Of a DNA stretch of 64,000 bases, positions 24,649-34,669 are shown piece after piece. The stretch comes from an uncultured Muribaculum sp. (lineage in GTDB: Bacteria; Bacteroidota; Bacteroidia; Bacteroidales; Muribaculaceae): NCBI GenBank assembly GCA_910578835.1, contig CAJTSK010000002.1, forward strand, positions 1 to 64,000. Reading direction: 5' to 3'. The notes beneath the pieces were generated by a model. That model did not search any database, was not told the DNA's origin, and saw only the letters and a program-made list of their open reading frames with translations. Made by a program: the position numbers and the translations under genes. Every line of letters starts with the position of its first letter. Position 1 is the first letter of the stretch.

Positions 24649-26334
24649 TTAGTAGAGGCTATTGAGATTGAAACGTGAAAATTCGAGGTCGGTTTTTGCC
24701 TGGTCGGCAAGCTTTTTGTCGAGCTTGAATGCTTCGCGGAGGTTATTGTATACCATGTCGCTGTTGTTGGTGCGAGCACCGAGTACGGCAGCGATGTAGT
24801 AAGTGGTTGCATCGGGATAGTCGATACCGCCGAGGGTGGTCTTTGCCTTGCTGTAGTCTTTGTTGAGAATCTGGGCAAGTGCAGCGTTGTTGCTCTTGCT
24901 GTCGCCAAATGCACGGATTGCCGAGTTGTAGTCGCCCTGTTTCATGTAGTAAACTCCGAGAGCGTCGGCGAGGGCGGGCACACCGGCTGCATTGCCGAAG
25001 CGGGCTGTCGCATCTTTATAATTATTATTCAGGAGTGATACAAGACCGAGGTTCATCTGTGCCTCACCGCTTTCAGGCGCCATCTTTGCTGCCTGCTCGA
25101 AGCAAGCCTGCGCTGCATCGTAGTCCTGGTCGAGATACTGACACATACCGAGGTTATTAAATGCGCGATAGTCGTTGGGGTAGATGCTTGCTGCCGTGTC
25201 GTAGATCTGGATGCGCTGGTCGTTGTCGTCGGTAAGAGTCGCTGCATAAAGGAGCTCGTCGACGGTAAGACCTTTGGGGTTTAGCTTGTAGATGTTCATG
25301 ATCTCTTCGTCGCTCTTGCCGATTACGTCGATTGACGCTGTGATGCGAGAATAGCGGAGCTGAGGAAGGATTTCTTCAGCGAGCTGGTCAAATACCGACG
25401 AGAGGTTGCGGATTTCGCGCTCACGCTGCTCGGGATCCTTATACATGGAGAGTACGCTGAGTATAAGTTCCTTGTCCTGGATGTTGCTTGCTGCAACGAG
25501 CTTCTTGAAGCCTTCCCAGTCCTGCGGGGTGAAGTCGGCGGTAAGTTCGCCAAATTCGCTGATATGGTCTTTTTTCAGCCTTCCTTCCACGTAGTTTACG
25601 GTGTTTTTCTCACGATTTTCAGCCAGCTTGGTGTTAAGTTTCAATCCACCGTCGGGCGAAGCGTAAGAAGTCACATTGATTTCCTTGATTTCGCGGCGTC
25701 CGTCATCGTTAGCCTCTGAAAGCTCTTTGTGCAGATTTTGCATTTCAGCCGAGCGAAGCTCTCCATCGCGGATATTTGCCTGGTTGATAAGGAACTTTAT
25801 GTCGGCGTCAAATTTCTCGTTGATTACACGCTGGAATTTGTCGGCTGCAATCGCAGGGGTGACGGTGCCTACATCGGCAAGTGCCGCAGTGGCTACCACG
25901 CCTGTCGCTACTTTCACGCGGGGAAGCACATACTGCTTTCCGCCCTGCTTCACGGTGAAGGCGAGTGAAAGGTCGCTTTTGCGCATGTCGGGGTTGTAGG
26001 CATACTGTACGGGTATGGTCACTGTGCCGCCATATTCGTAGTTTACCACAGGATTGTTTCCGCGCACCTTTTCGCCTTGGAAGGTGTAGGGTGCCGATGC
26101 TACTTCCGTGCCTTCAAATTCGAGATAAGGGGTCACGGTGACTTCTGCATTTTTTACGAAGAATTTACCGGGGATGTTTCCGGTCACAGTGGCGGGAACC
26201 TTGTCGCCTACCACTTCAAGCGGATTGGGATTGACGGTGAAGTAGTCAGCCTTAAACTGATTCATCTTCTTGCCGCAGCCTGTGAGTATCATGGCTGTGC
26301 CCAATACTACCGAATAGCATAGCTTGCTGTTCAT
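24649..26334 (-). CDS. TPR-containing periplasmic lipoprotein
   Basis: A 561-residue lipoprotein (lipobox LTGC, Cys 20). The N-terminal ~170 residues are beta-rich and include a repeated VTGNIPGKFFVKNAEVTVTP-type strand pattern. The middle (about 170-350) holds an OmpA-like block with INVTSYASPDGG and NREKNTVNYV. The C-terminal ~200 residues are TPR units (DYRAFNNLGMCQYLDQDYDA, GEAQMNLGLVSLLNNNYKDA). The mix suggests a cell-envelope scaffold, possibly peptidoglycan-associated. Similar lipoproteins are widespread in Bacteroidales but of unknown role. It has its own terminator and is divergent from the GH31 gene. Confidence 0.75.
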   Translation of the reverse strand: MNSKLCYSVVLGTAMILTGCGKKMNQFKADYFTVNPNPLEVVGDKVPATVTGNIPGKFFVKNAEVTVTPYLEFEGTEVASAPYTFQGEKVRGNNPVVNYEYGGTVTIPVQYAYNPDMRKSDLSLAFTVKQGGKQYVLPRVKVATGVVATAALADVGTVTPAIAADKFQRVINEKFDADIKFLINQANIRDGELRSAEMQNLHKELSEANDDGRREIKEINVTSYASPDGGLKLNTKLAENREKNTVNYVEGRLKKDHISEFGELTADFTPQDWEGFKKLVAASNIQDKELILSVLSMYKDPEQREREIRNLSSVFDQLAEEILPQLRYSRITASIDVIGKSDEEIMNIYKLNPKGLTVDELLYAATLTDDNDQRIQIYDTAASIYPNDYRAFNNLGMCQYLDQDYDAAQACFEQAAKMAPESGEAQMNLGLVSLLNNNYKDATARFGNAAGVPALADALGVYYMKQGDYNSAIRAFGDSKSNNAALAQILNKDYSKAKTTLGGIDYPDATTYYIAAVLGARTNNSDMVYNNLREAFKLDKKLADQAKTDLEFSRFNLNSLY

Positions 26335-26413
26335 AATGTTTAAGTTGGTTGTATAACTTTAGTTGTTGGAATATTTTTTCGTAACGACAAATATACGACA
26401 TTTTAGACACTCG

Positions 26414-26448
26414 TTTGCATTCTTTTCCGAAAAAGATGTTTATATTTG
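26414..26448 (+). promoter_or_regulatory. GH31 gene promoter
   Basis: TTTG (26414-26417), then 23 bases, then TATATTTG (26441-26448). It implies a start of transcription near 26455 and excludes upstream start codons of the GH31 frame. Confidence 0.55.
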
Positions 26449-26467
26449 TGGAAATATCATATTTGCA

Positions 26468-28807
26468 ATGACAATCAACCGATTTTTAATCGGCAGCCTT
26501 ACATTTTGCGCTGCCTGTTCGGTCGCCGTGACCATGCACGGAGAGACCAAGAGTAATGCCGGCTCTGCTTATCTGCTGTCACAGACAAAGGATATGAGCC
26601 GTGATTTTTCAGACCTGAGTAATACATATTTCTTTGCCGACAGCCTTGTGTCGTTTAATACGTCGGATGGCACGGGTGTGGTGGAGTGGAAGCGCCAGCA
26701 GCTTATGCCACGCCAGGCGTTTAACGCCAACACTTACCTTCACCAGCCGTTGATGTCGCTTGATTTTCCCGACACGGCTTATCCGCAGAATCCCCGGTTG
26801 TCGTTTACCGTGGTTCCGGTTAATGCGCGCACGTTACGTATACGCGTCTATACATCGCCGGTCACGCCTAAAGAGGATGATTCTGCTTCAGTGATGCTTG
26901 CCGGTCAACCGCAGTATGACGGGTCGGAATGGAAAGTGACCCGTAGCGGTGATGACATATATTATACGTCGCCCTACGGTTCGCTTGAGATAGAGGGTTG
27001 TCCCTGGCGTCTTGTATTACGCGATGCTTCAGGAAAGGAGCTTACCCATACACGCGTATGGAGCGACAATGACAGCACTCAGGTGAAGGTTGCCCCGTTC
27101 AGCTTCATCAAGCGAGGCAGCGACAATTCGCGCAGCATCAATCCTGTATGGTCGCTTGCTCCCGGAGAGCGTATATATGGTTTCGGGGAGTCGGCTACTC
27201 CACTTGACAAGGTGGGACAGCAGCTTAATCTGTTTGTCACCGACCCGCAGGGTCCTGAGACCCCCGACATGTATAAGCCTATACCTTTCTTCTTCAGTAA
27301 CAGGGGCTACGGAATGTTTATGCACACTTCTGCTCCTGTCACTGCCGACGTAGGTCGCAGCTATATCGGGGCTAACAAGCTTTTTATGGCCGATGAGGAG
27401 ATGGACTTGTTTGTGTTTTTCGGCAATCCTAAAGATATATTGGGTGAATACACCGCGCTATCGGGACGTCCCGAGATGCCGCCGCTGTGGTCGTTTGGCA
27501 CATGGATGAGCCGCATCTCTTATTTTACTGAAGATGAGGGTAGGGAAGTGGCTCGTCAGCTGCGTGCCAACAAGATTCCGAGCGACGTGATACACTTCGA
27601 TACAGGATGGTTTGATGTCGACTGGCAGTGTGATTACGAGTTTTCACCCGAGCGCTTTAAAAATCCTGCCAAGATGATTTCCGACCTCAAGAAAGACGGG
27701 TTCCATATAAGTCTCTGGCAGCTCCCTTACTTTGTACCTGGTAACAAATATTTCCCTGAGCTTGTAGAAAAGGGTCTTGCCGTGAAAAATGGCAGAGGCA
27801 CGCTTCCCTACGAAGACGCAGTGCTTGATTTCACTAATCCAGCCACGGTAGAGTGGTATCAGGAGAAGCTTGGCAATCTGCTCTCTATGGGCGTGGGAGC
27901 CATCAAGGTCGATTTTGGCGAGGCTGCACCGATAGAGGCGGTCTATAACAACGGGCAGACAGGATGGTATGAACATAATATATACCCCGTGCGCTACAAC
28001 AAGGCTGTCGCCGACATTACCCGCAAGGTGAATGGCGAAAATATCATATGGGCGCGTTCGGCTTGGTCAGGAAGCCAGCGCTATCCGCTTCACTGGGGTG
28101 GCGACGCAGCGTCCACCGATACCGGAATGGAGGGCACGATAAGAAGCGGGCTTTCGCTCGGTCTTTCCGGCTTCTGCTTCTGGAGCAATGATATAGGCGG
28201 GTTTGTTACAAGCACTCCCGAGGAGCTTTACCGCCGCTGGCTCCCGATGGGTTTCCTTACATCTCACAGCCGTGCTCATGGGGCGCCTCCTACAGAGCCG
28301 TGGCTGTATGACAACAAGGAGTTTACTGATTATTTCCGTAAATGCGCCGAGCTGAAGTATGCGCTTATGCCTTATGTCTATACCGAGGCTAAAGAGTGTA
28401 CCGAGACCGGATTGCCGATGTTCCGTGCGCTGTTGGTGGAATTCCCCGATGACCCGGGTGCATGGAGCGTGGACGACCAATATATGTTTGGCTCTCAAAT
28501 CATGGTTGCCCCTCTCTTTGAAAATGTTGACTCGCGTGCCGTATATCTTCCCGGCGATGCCGACTGGATTGATTACCAAAGCGGAAAACGCTATGCCCCG
28601 GGCTGGCGTAATATCAAGGCCGACGGAGAACTGCGTTGCGTGATTCTCGTGCGCGACGGTGCTGTCATACCTCACGTGGCTCCTGCCCAGTCAACCGACC
28701 GTATTGACTGGGACAACATCGAGTGGAAACATTATGGCACCCCCGGTGTTAAGAAAGGAAAGATATTTAAGCCGGGCATGACAGAAATTTCTGTCGTCGA
28801 TTTATGA
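26468..28807 (+). CDS. GH31 alpha-xylosidase-like glycosidase
   Basis: A 779-residue exported enzyme from the ATG at 26468. The open frame runs on to 26363, but the promoter lies inside that part. The signal peptide is about 1-24. GH31 layout: N-terminal beta-sandwich (with YGFGES near 240), TIM barrel with GTWMSRISYFTEDE and HFDTGWF, nucleophile Asp near 482 in IKVDFGE, and acid/base Asp near 546 in HWGGDAAS, then C-terminal beta domains. KVDFGE and SRISY resemble YicI-type alpha-xylosidases more than maltases. It stands alone, not in a PUL, so its glycan target is uncertain. Confidence 0.87.
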   Translation: MTINRFLIGSLTFCAACSVAVTMHGETKSNAGSAYLLSQTKDMSRDFSDLSNTYFFADSLVSFNTSDGTGVVEWKRQQLMPRQAFNANTYLHQPLMSLDFPDTAYPQNPRLSFTVVPVNARTLRIRVYTSPVTPKEDDSASVMLAGQPQYDGSEWKVTRSGDDIYYTSPYGSLEIEGCPWRLVLRDASGKELTHTRVWSDNDSTQVKVAPFSFIKRGSDNSRSINPVWSLAPGERIYGFGESATPLDKVGQQLNLFVTDPQGPETPDMYKPIPFFFSNRGYGMFMHTSAPVTADVGRSYIGANKLFMADEEMDLFVFFGNPKDILGEYTALSGRPEMPPLWSFGTWMSRISYFTEDEGREVARQLRANKIPSDVIHFDTGWFDVDWQCDYEFSPERFKNPAKMISDLKKDGFHISLWQLPYFVPGNKYFPELVEKGLAVKNGRGTLPYEDAVLDFTNPATVEWYQEKLGNLLSMGVGAIKVDFGEAAPIEAVYNNGQTGWYEHNIYPVRYNKAVADITRKVNGENIIWARSAWSGSQRYPLHWGGDAASTDTGMEGTIRSGLSLGLSGFCFWSNDIGGFVTSTPEELYRRWLPMGFLTSHSRAHGAPPTEPWLYDNKEFTDYFRKCAELKYALMPYVYTEAKECTETGLPMFRALLVEFPDDPGAWSVDDQYMFGSQIMVAPLFENVDSRAVYLPGDADWIDYQSGKRYAPGWRNIKADGELRCVILVRDGAVIPHVAPAQSTDRIDWDNIEWKHYGTPGVKKGKIFKPGMTEISVVDL

Positions 28808-28848
28808 TGATTGACGACGCGTAATTTCGCAGATTAGCCGAAAGTAGT

Positions 28849-28856
28849 TATCTTTG
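28849..28856 (+). promoter_or_regulatory. -7 box of speA
   Basis: TATCTTTG matches TAnnTTTG, 46 bases before the speA ATG. Confidence 0.45.
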
Positions 28857-28901
28857 TGCCCGATTAAATAAAAATTGTATAATTATAGAATTTTTCAGCC
28901 G

Positions 28902-30800
28902 ATGAGAAAATGGCGTATTGATGACAGCGCTGAGCTGTACAATATCAACGGATGGGGACTTAAGTATTTCTCCATCAACGATAAAGGACACGTAATCGTC
29001 ACTCCCCGCGAGGGCTATGCTTCTGTTGACCTTAAGGAGGTGCTTGATGAATTGCAAGTGCGCGACGTAGCCGCGCCGGTGCTTTTGCGATTTCCCGATA
29101 TCCTTGACAATCGCGTGGAGAAAATCTCACGCTGTTTCAAGGCTGCCGCTGCAGAATACAATTATCAGGCTGAAAATTTCATAATTTATCCTATAAAAGT
29201 TAATCAGATGCGTCAGGTCGTGGAGGAGATTGTTTCCCACGGCAAGAAATTTAATATCGGTCTGGAAGCCGGCTCAAAGCCCGAGCTTCACGCGGTGCTT
29301 GCTACAAATATCGCTGAAAACGCCTTGATTATCTGCAACGGTTACAAGGATATGGATTATATTGAGCTTGCCCTTCTTGCACAAAAGATGGGCAGGCGCA
29401 TATATCTTGTTGTTGAAAAGCTCAACGAGCTTGCCATGATTGCCGAGTCGGCAAAACGTCTTGGCATAAAGCCCAATATAGGCATACGTATCAAGCTGTC
29501 AAGCTCCGGGTCAGGAAAATGGGAAGAGTCGGGTGGCGACCAGTCGAAGTTTGGACTTAATTCCAGTGAGCTTCTTGAGGCGCTGGACTTCCTGACCAAG
29601 CATAAGATGACCCATTGCCTGAAGCTGATACATTTCCATATCGGCAGCCAGATTACCAAGATACGCCGTATCAAGAATGCACTGCGTGAGGCAACGCAAT
29701 TCTATGTGCAGCTGACCAAGATGGGATTTGACATCGACTTCATGGACATAGGCGGCGGTCTCGGCGTGGACTACGACGGTACCCGTAGTTCTTCAAGCGA
29801 AAGCTCGATGAACTATTCGATACAGGAGTATGCCAACGACTCTATTTCTGCTATTGTCGATGCGTGTGAGAAAAACAATCTGAAGCAGCCTAATATTATT
29901 ACGGAGAGTGGGCGTTCGCTTACGGCCCACCACTCGGTGCTTATATTTGACGTGCTTGCCACTACCTCGTTGCCGGAGTGGAATGACAAGCAAGAGATTG
30001 GTCCTGACGACCATGAACTTGCCCGCGAACTTTACGATATCTGGGACAAGCTTAGTCAGCCACGGCTTTTTGAAAGCTGGCATGACGCGCTTCAGATACG
30101 TGAGGAGGCTCTCGACCTTTTCAGCCTCGGATTGCTTGACATAAAGACCCGCTCGCAGATAGAGAAGCTGTTCTGGTCGGTGGCGCGTGAGGTAGGGGAG
30201 ATTGCCGGCACATTGAAACATGCTCCGGAAGAGCTGCGCAAGATTGCCAAGATGCTTCCTGACAAGTATTTCTGTAACTTCTCTCTTTTCCAGTCGTTGC
30301 CCGACTCATGGGCGATAGACCAGGTGTTCCCTATAATGCCTGTGTCGCGTCTTGACGAGAAACCTACCCGCACGGCAGTGTTGCAGGATATTACATGTGA
30401 TTCCGACGGAAAAATCTCCAACTATATCTCCAGCAACGGCACATCAAGCTCACTCCCTGTGCATGCTCTCCGCGAACATGAGCCTTATTATATTGGTGTA
30501 TTCCTGGTCGGAGCTTATCAGGAGATACTTGGTGACATGCACAATCTTTTTGGCGATACCAACGCTGTCCATATCAGCGTTTACAAAGACCGATATGAGA
30601 TTGACCAGATTATCTATGGCGAGACCGTCGACGAGGTGCTTGACTATGTGCAGTACAGCCCGAAGCGCCTTGTGCGTAACGTGGAGACATGGGTTACTTC
30701 ATCTATGAAATCAGGTAAAATCAGCCCTGAGGAGGGCAGGGAGTTCCTCAGCAACTACCGTTCGGGACTTTACGGCTATACCTATCTTGAAAAAGATTGA
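28902..30800 (+). CDS. speA: biosynthetic arginine decarboxylase
   Basis: A 632-residue PLP enzyme of fold type III that converts arginine to agmatine for polyamine synthesis. The PLP lysine is near 99 (YPIKVNQ). LEAGSKPEL, KLIHFHIGSQ, MDIGGGLGVDYDG and NIITESGRSLTAHHSVL mark the alanine-racemase-like barrel, and SLFQSLPDSWAIDQVFPIMP marks the SpeA C-terminal region. Length matches the family. The ATG at 28902 (MRKWRI) is favoured over the TTG at 28875. The next gene, truA, overlaps its stop by one base. Confidence 0.95.
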   Translation: MRKWRIDDSAELYNINGWGLKYFSINDKGHVIVTPREGYASVDLKEVLDELQVRDVAAPVLLRFPDILDNRVEKISRCFKAAAAEYNYQAENFIIYPIKVNQMRQVVEEIVSHGKKFNIGLEAGSKPELHAVLATNIAENALIICNGYKDMDYIELALLAQKMGRRIYLVVEKLNELAMIAESAKRLGIKPNIGIRIKLSSSGSGKWEESGGDQSKFGLNSSELLEALDFLTKHKMTHCLKLIHFHIGSQITKIRRIKNALREATQFYVQLTKMGFDIDFMDIGGGLGVDYDGTRSSSSESSMNYSIQEYANDSISAIVDACEKNNLKQPNIITESGRSLTAHHSVLIFDVLATTSLPEWNDKQEIGPDDHELARELYDIWDKLSQPRLFESWHDALQIREEALDLFSLGLLDIKTRSQIEKLFWSVAREVGEIAGTLKHAPEELRKIAKMLPDKYFCNFSLFQSLPDSWAIDQVFPIMPVSRLDEKPTRTAVLQDITCDSDGKISNYISSNGTSSSLPVHALREHEPYYIGVFLVGAYQEILGDMHNLFGDTNAVHISVYKDRYEIDQIIYGETVDEVLDYVQYSPKRLVRNVETWVTSSMKSGKISPEEGREFLSNYRSGLYGYTYLEKD

Positions 30801-31558
30801 TGCCGATGGCACAGCGTTATTTCATGCGCCTGTCGTATAATGGCGCACCGTTTCACGGCTGGCAGTCGCAGCCTAACGCCGTTAGCGTGCAGTCGGTGCT
30901 TGAAGAAGGATTGTCACGGGTGTTCCGCGCCCCGGTTAAGATTACCGGGGCGGGACGCACTGACACCGGTGTGAACGCAGCCATGATGGTGGCCCATTTT
31001 GACCTCGAAACCCCCCACCGTGAGATTGACGCGCGGCTTATGGCAAGCCTTAACTCGCTTGTCGGGAAGGATATTGCTGTCAGTTCCATTAGCCCGGTGC
31101 ATGATGATGCTCATGCGAGGTTTGACGCAACGTCGCGCACATATCATTATTATACTCATGGCAGCAAGTCGCCGTTTCTTTACACCCATAGCTGGCAGGA
31201 GCCGCCTCAACTCGACTTCGATGCCATGAACGAGTGTGGAAGGATTCTGTTGTCGGTCGACGATTTCACTTCATTTGCAAAGCTACATACCGATGTCAAG
31301 ACCAATATATGCAAGGTGACATGTGCGGAGTGGCGGGAGATTGCCGATGGACGACATGTGTTTGTAATTACGGCTGACCGCTTTTTGCGCAATATGGTAC
31401 GTGCAGTTGTCGGGACACTTGTAGAAGTAGGTCGTGGAAAAATGGATGTCGACGGCTTTAAAAAAGTGGTGGAGGCAAAGGACCGCTGTGCAGCCGGTAC
31501 CTCGATGCCCCCACATCCTTTGTTTCTTCAGGAGATTACCTATCCTTACGAGTTTTAA
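30800..31558 (+). CDS. truA: tRNA pseudouridine synthase A
   Basis: A 252-residue enzyme that makes pseudouridine at tRNA positions 38-40. Catalytic Asp near 55 in GAGRTDTGV. HARFDATSRTYHYYTH and FLRNMVRAVVGTLVEVGRGK are family blocks. It starts with ATG in TGATG at the speA stop, which suggests translational coupling although the two functions are unrelated. It ends 4 bases inside the convergent DUF3298 gene. Confidence 0.95.
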   Translation: MPMAQRYFMRLSYNGAPFHGWQSQPNAVSVQSVLEEGLSRVFRAPVKITGAGRTDTGVNAAMMVAHFDLETPHREIDARLMASLNSLVGKDIAVSSISPVHDDAHARFDATSRTYHYYTHGSKSPFLYTHSWQEPPQLDFDAMNECGRILLSVDDFTSFAKLHTDVKTNICKVTCAEWREIADGRHVFVITADRFLRNMVRAVVGTLVEVGRGKMDVDGFKKVVEAKDRCAAGTSMPPHPLFLQEITYPYEF

Positions 31559-32421
31559 AAGTCGTTGTCGGTAAGCAGTGTTATCACTTTAGGGTTGAGC
31601 GCTTCCTCAATCTGGAAATAAGGCACTCTTACGTTTATGCTGCCTTCGCTGTAAGGTGCGATTTCGTAAGGATTGTAATGAAACACGATGTCATATCCCT
31701 GCAAGTAGAAATTCTTGCTTACATATATCTGGTCGGCAAATATTCCGCGCTTGTCGAGCTCCTTCATTGACGATACGTTGTAGCGTGTCATCAGATTGTC
31801 TTTTATCGCATTGAGAAGTTCGGCTTCGCTGTCGGGCTTGAAGGCGTTGTCATAGGTGAGCACCTTTCCTGTGGCAAAGTCATAGTTGATATAACGTGAT
31901 TCAGCCATGCCGTGGGCGCCACCGTTGTAGATGGCGGTCATTATCTGGTAAGAGATGAACTTTGGGCTGAACGTGATTATGGAGGCTATCATGTCACGCG
32001 AATACACCATTGCCGGTTTCATTGTCGGTATGGAATCGATAAGCTTCATCTTGAACAGGTCGGCTCCCTCCGGATTTTCAGCCGCTTTTAGCATCGATGC
32101 GTTGATGGTGGCTTCCGGTTTGTCAAATATGGTGGCAAGGAGCGAGTCTTTCAATGTCTTCAGGTCGTTACCTCCCATCACTTCCGGCCATTCAATGGCT
32201 ATCCTTACCGTACTGTAGACCTCGGTGGAATCATCGTAGTAGGTTTCGGCACCTTCACATATATAATTACGTTCAAGTGATTTTACTGTCTGTTTGATTT
32301 CAAAGTCGGTTATGCCGTTGTCAGAGGCTTGCGCAGTGTTGTCGGCAGTGCCGTTTTTGCATGCCATAGTGGCAAGCGTGAATGAGGCGGCTACTATCCC
32401 GATGAGTAATTTGATATTCAT
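31555..32421 (-). CDS. DUF3298/RsiV-like lipoprotein
   Basis: A 288-residue lipoprotein (lipobox TMAC, Cys near 21). The first ~110 residues resemble the DUF4163 part, and the second half resembles DUF3298 (TAIYNGGAHGMAESRYINYDFATGK, AFKPDSEAELLNAIKDNL, YNPYEIAPYSEGSINVRVPY). In Bacillus the related RsiV domain binds lysozyme. In Bacteroidales these are envelope lipoproteins of unknown role, and no sigma factor is nearby. Its end overlaps truA by 4 bases tail-to-tail. Confidence 0.75.
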   Translation of the reverse strand: MNIKLLIGIVAASFTLATMACKNGTADNTAQASDNGITDFEIKQTVKSLERNYICEGAETYYDDSTEVYSTVRIAIEWPEVMGGNDLKTLKDSLLATIFDKPEATINASMLKAAENPEGADLFKMKLIDSIPTMKPAMVYSRDMIASIITFSPKFISYQIMTAIYNGGAHGMAESRYINYDFATGKVLTYDNAFKPDSEAELLNAIKDNLMTRYNVSSMKELDKRGIFADQIYVSKNFYLQGYDIVFHYNPYEIAPYSEGSINVRVPYFQIEEALNPKVITLLTDNDF

Positions 32422-32734
32422 AAGATGAAATTATAAAGATTTGCGATGTATCTATAACGCCTGTCGAGCCTCATTTGCTCTTAAGAAATGACAAAAATCT
32501 ATTGTGGTTGTTCAAAGAAACATTGCGATGTAACAAGATTGTAATATTTTGCCTGTATATAAAATCGGTAAAAACAGCCGTAAGATGGCGTAAAATAGGA
32601 CAAAAAATAGGTGTTTTTTATCGAACTGCGCAAAAATCGGACATTTGTGCAATGAAAAGTTTTAGTAATTCAATTAAAATTACTTACTTTGCACTGCAAA
32701 ATTGAAAAATCATTACTAATTAAATTTTATAATT
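32422..32734. other. gene-free stretch before acpP
   Basis: AT-rich divergent gap carrying the upstream regions of the DUF3298 gene and of acpP. TTACTTTG at 32684-32691 is a near match to the -7 consensus for acpP. No RNA gene or credible protein seen; a 76-residue frame here is unlikely to be real. Confidence 0.4.
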
Positions 32735-32971
32735 ATGTCAGAAATTGCATCTCGTGTAAAGGCTATTATTGCTGACAAGCTCAGCGTTGATGAAAACGAA
32801 GTAACTGAAAATGCAGAATTCACTAAGGATCTTGGTGCTGATAGCCTTGATACTGTAGAGCTCATCATGGAGTTTGAGAAAGAATTTGGCATCACTATTC
32901 CCGATGACAAAGCTGAAGGCATCACTACTGTAAAGGATGCTATCGACTACATCGAAGCATCAAAGAACTAA
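32735..32971 (+). CDS. acpP: acyl carrier protein
   Basis: A 78-residue acidic four-helix protein. The phosphopantetheine attachment serine is near 37 in [24 protein letters not shown] and AIDYIEASK are typical of the end. It carries growing acyl chains in fatty-acid synthesis. fabF follows after 30 bases, the standard pairing. Confidence 0.97.
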   Translation: MSEIASRVKAIIADKLSVDENEVTENAEFTKDLGADSLDTVELIMEFEKEFGITIPDDKAEGITTVKDAIDYIEASKN

Positions 32972-33001
32972 AAAACGTATAACTCTATTTCCCGCTTTTA
33001 A

Positions 33002-34267
33002 ATGGAATTAAAGAGAGTTGTTGTAACGGGTCTTGGAACCGTCAATCCCCTCGGTAACGATGTTGCCACTACTTGGCAAAGCGCGCTTGAGGGTAAAAGC
33101 GGTGCGGGACCTATTACTCATTTTGACGCCTCTAAATTCAAGACCCAGTTTGCGTGTGAGGTGAAAGATTTCAATGCGGCCGACCACTTTGACCGCAAGA
33201 AGCTTCGCCAGCTTGACCTCTATGCTCAGTACGCGCTTGTGGCAGCCAATCAGGCTGTTGCCGATGCGAAGCTCGATGCAGAGGGTATCAATAAAGATCG
33301 CGTCGGGGTCATAATTGCAGCAGGTATCGGTGGTCTTCATACATTTGAAGAAGAAGCCGGCTACTATGCGCTGCATCATGAGGAAATGGGACCGAAATAC
33401 AATCCTTTCTTCATCCCTAAGATGATTGCTGATATTGCATCAGGTCATGTATCTATGCAGTATGGCTACCACGGACCCAACTATGGAGTCGTGTCGGCTT
33501 GCGCGTCATCTACCAATGCTCTTATCGATGCATTTAACCTTATCCGTCTCGGAAAGGCCGATGCAATCGTTACGGGTGGTGCCGAGGCAGCGGTTTTCCC
33601 CGCAGGTGTAGGAGGTTTCAACTCCATGCATGCTCTCTCTACCCGCAATGAGAGCCCGCTTACCGCTTCACGTCCGTTCAGCAAGTCACGCGACGGTTTC
33701 GTGATAGGTGAAGGTTCTTCGGTACTCGTTCTTGAAGAACTTGAGCATGCCAAGGCTCGTGGTGCCAAGATTTATGCAGAGGTTGTCGGCGGAGGCATGT
33801 CTGCCGATGCTTATCACCTTACTGCTACTCATCCTGAGGGTCTCGGCGCTAAGCTTGTGATGAAGAATGCCCTTGATGATGCAGGTATGAAGCCTGAAGA
33901 GATTGATTATATCAATGCTCACGGTACTTCAACTCCTGTAGGTGACCTTTCTGAGGTCAAGGCTATCAAGGAAGTATTTGGTGACCACGCTTATGATCTT
34001 AACATCAGCTCAACCAAGTCAATGACCGGACACCTTCTTGGTGCTACCGGAGCTCTTGAGGCTCTCTTCTGTGTGAAGGCTGTACAGGAAGACATTGTTC
34101 CTCCTACAATCAACCATGATCCGGAAGATATGGATGAAGAGATTGACTACAAACTTAACTTTACATTTGATAAGGCTCAGAAGCGCACTGTCAACGCCGC
34201 TCTTTCCAATACCTTTGGTTTCGGCGGTCACAATGCCAGCATTATCGTAAAGAAATACGCTGAATAA
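33002..34267 (+). CDS. fabF: beta-ketoacyl-ACP synthase II
   Basis: A 421-residue condensing enzyme that elongates fatty acids with malonyl-ACP. Catalytic triad visible: Cys near 167 in VSACASSTNA, His near 307 in NAHGTSTPVGD, His near 344 in GHLLGATGA. Full length for FabF. It forms an operon with acpP and ends at a strong terminator. Confidence 0.96.
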   Translation: MELKRVVVTGLGTVNPLGNDVATTWQSALEGKSGAGPITHFDASKFKTQFACEVKDFNAADHFDRKKLRQLDLYAQYALVAANQAVADAKLDAEGINKDRVGVIIAAGIGGLHTFEEEAGYYALHHEEMGPKYNPFFIPKMIADIASGHVSMQYGYHGPNYGVVSACASSTNALIDAFNLIRLGKADAIVTGGAEAAVFPAGVGGFNSMHALSTRNESPLTASRPFSKSRDGFVIGEGSSVLVLEELEHAKARGAKIYAEVVGGGMSADAYHLTATHPEGLGAKLVMKNALDDAGMKPEEIDYINAHGTSTPVGDLSEVKAIKEVFGDHAYDLNISSTKSMTGHLLGATGALEALFCVKAVQEDIVPPTINHDPEDMDEEIDYKLNFTFDKAQKRTVNAALSNTFGFGGHNASIIVKKYAE

Positions 34268-34293
34268 CCTGCCGTTAAGGTAGTATCTCTAAT

Positions 34294-34327
34294 AAAAAGG
34301 AGGTCGTGTATTGCACGGCCTCCTTTG
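34294..34327 (+). terminator. terminator of acpP-fabF
   Basis: AAAAAGGAGG...CGTG, then GCACG...CCTCCTTT, form a long stem; T-rich sequence (TTTGCTTTTT) follows. Confidence 0.8.
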
Positions 34328-34423
34328 CTTTTTGCCAGTAGGGTTACACATGTTAATTTGCGGTAAAGCGAAATAATTTAATAGATATTTTGCTAATTAT
34401 TGTGTTTTATGAAAAAAAGTTCA

Positions 34424-34431
34424 TATATTTG
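34424..34431 (+). promoter_or_regulatory. -7 box of the small-peptide unit
   Basis: TATATTTG matches the consensus; a TTG about 22 bases upstream may be the -33 element. It drives the stretch with two very small frames at 34492 and 34670. Confidence 0.5.
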
Positions 34432-34491
34432 CCTTTGAACTTCAAAAGTGAGGTAAGGAACACGCACGCACACACACATATATACATCATT

Positions 34492-34611
34492 ATGAATATG
34501 ACATTATTGAACTATCAATTATCGCAGTACATCCCTTGTTGTCTCGTGAATAATATACGTGAACAATTGATTACATTACGTGTTATATGTTTACGCGCAA
34601 TATTGTTATAG
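34492..34611 (+). CDS. possible 39-residue peptide
   Basis: The frame from ATG at 34492 reads MNMTLLNYQLSQYIPCCLVN and continues hydrophobic and Arg-rich to a stop at 34611. It follows the promoter at 34424 and a CA-rich leader. Nothing identifies it. It may be a leader peptide or chance. Confidence 0.2.
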   Translation: MNMTLLNYQLSQYIPCCLVNNIREQLITLRVICLRAILL

Positions 34612-34669
34612 ATAATGATTGTGCTTAATTAATATTTTTGAATGAAAAATAATCAACAGGTAGATTAAT

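Noticed and set aside
28067..28675. A 202-residue frame antisense to the GH31 gene
   Set aside because: A shadow of a well-supported gene with unlikely composition.
34440..34490. CA-rich run as a possible repeat array or CRISPR
   Set aside because: It is a short simple-sequence stretch; no spaced repeats were found here or elsewhere in the window.
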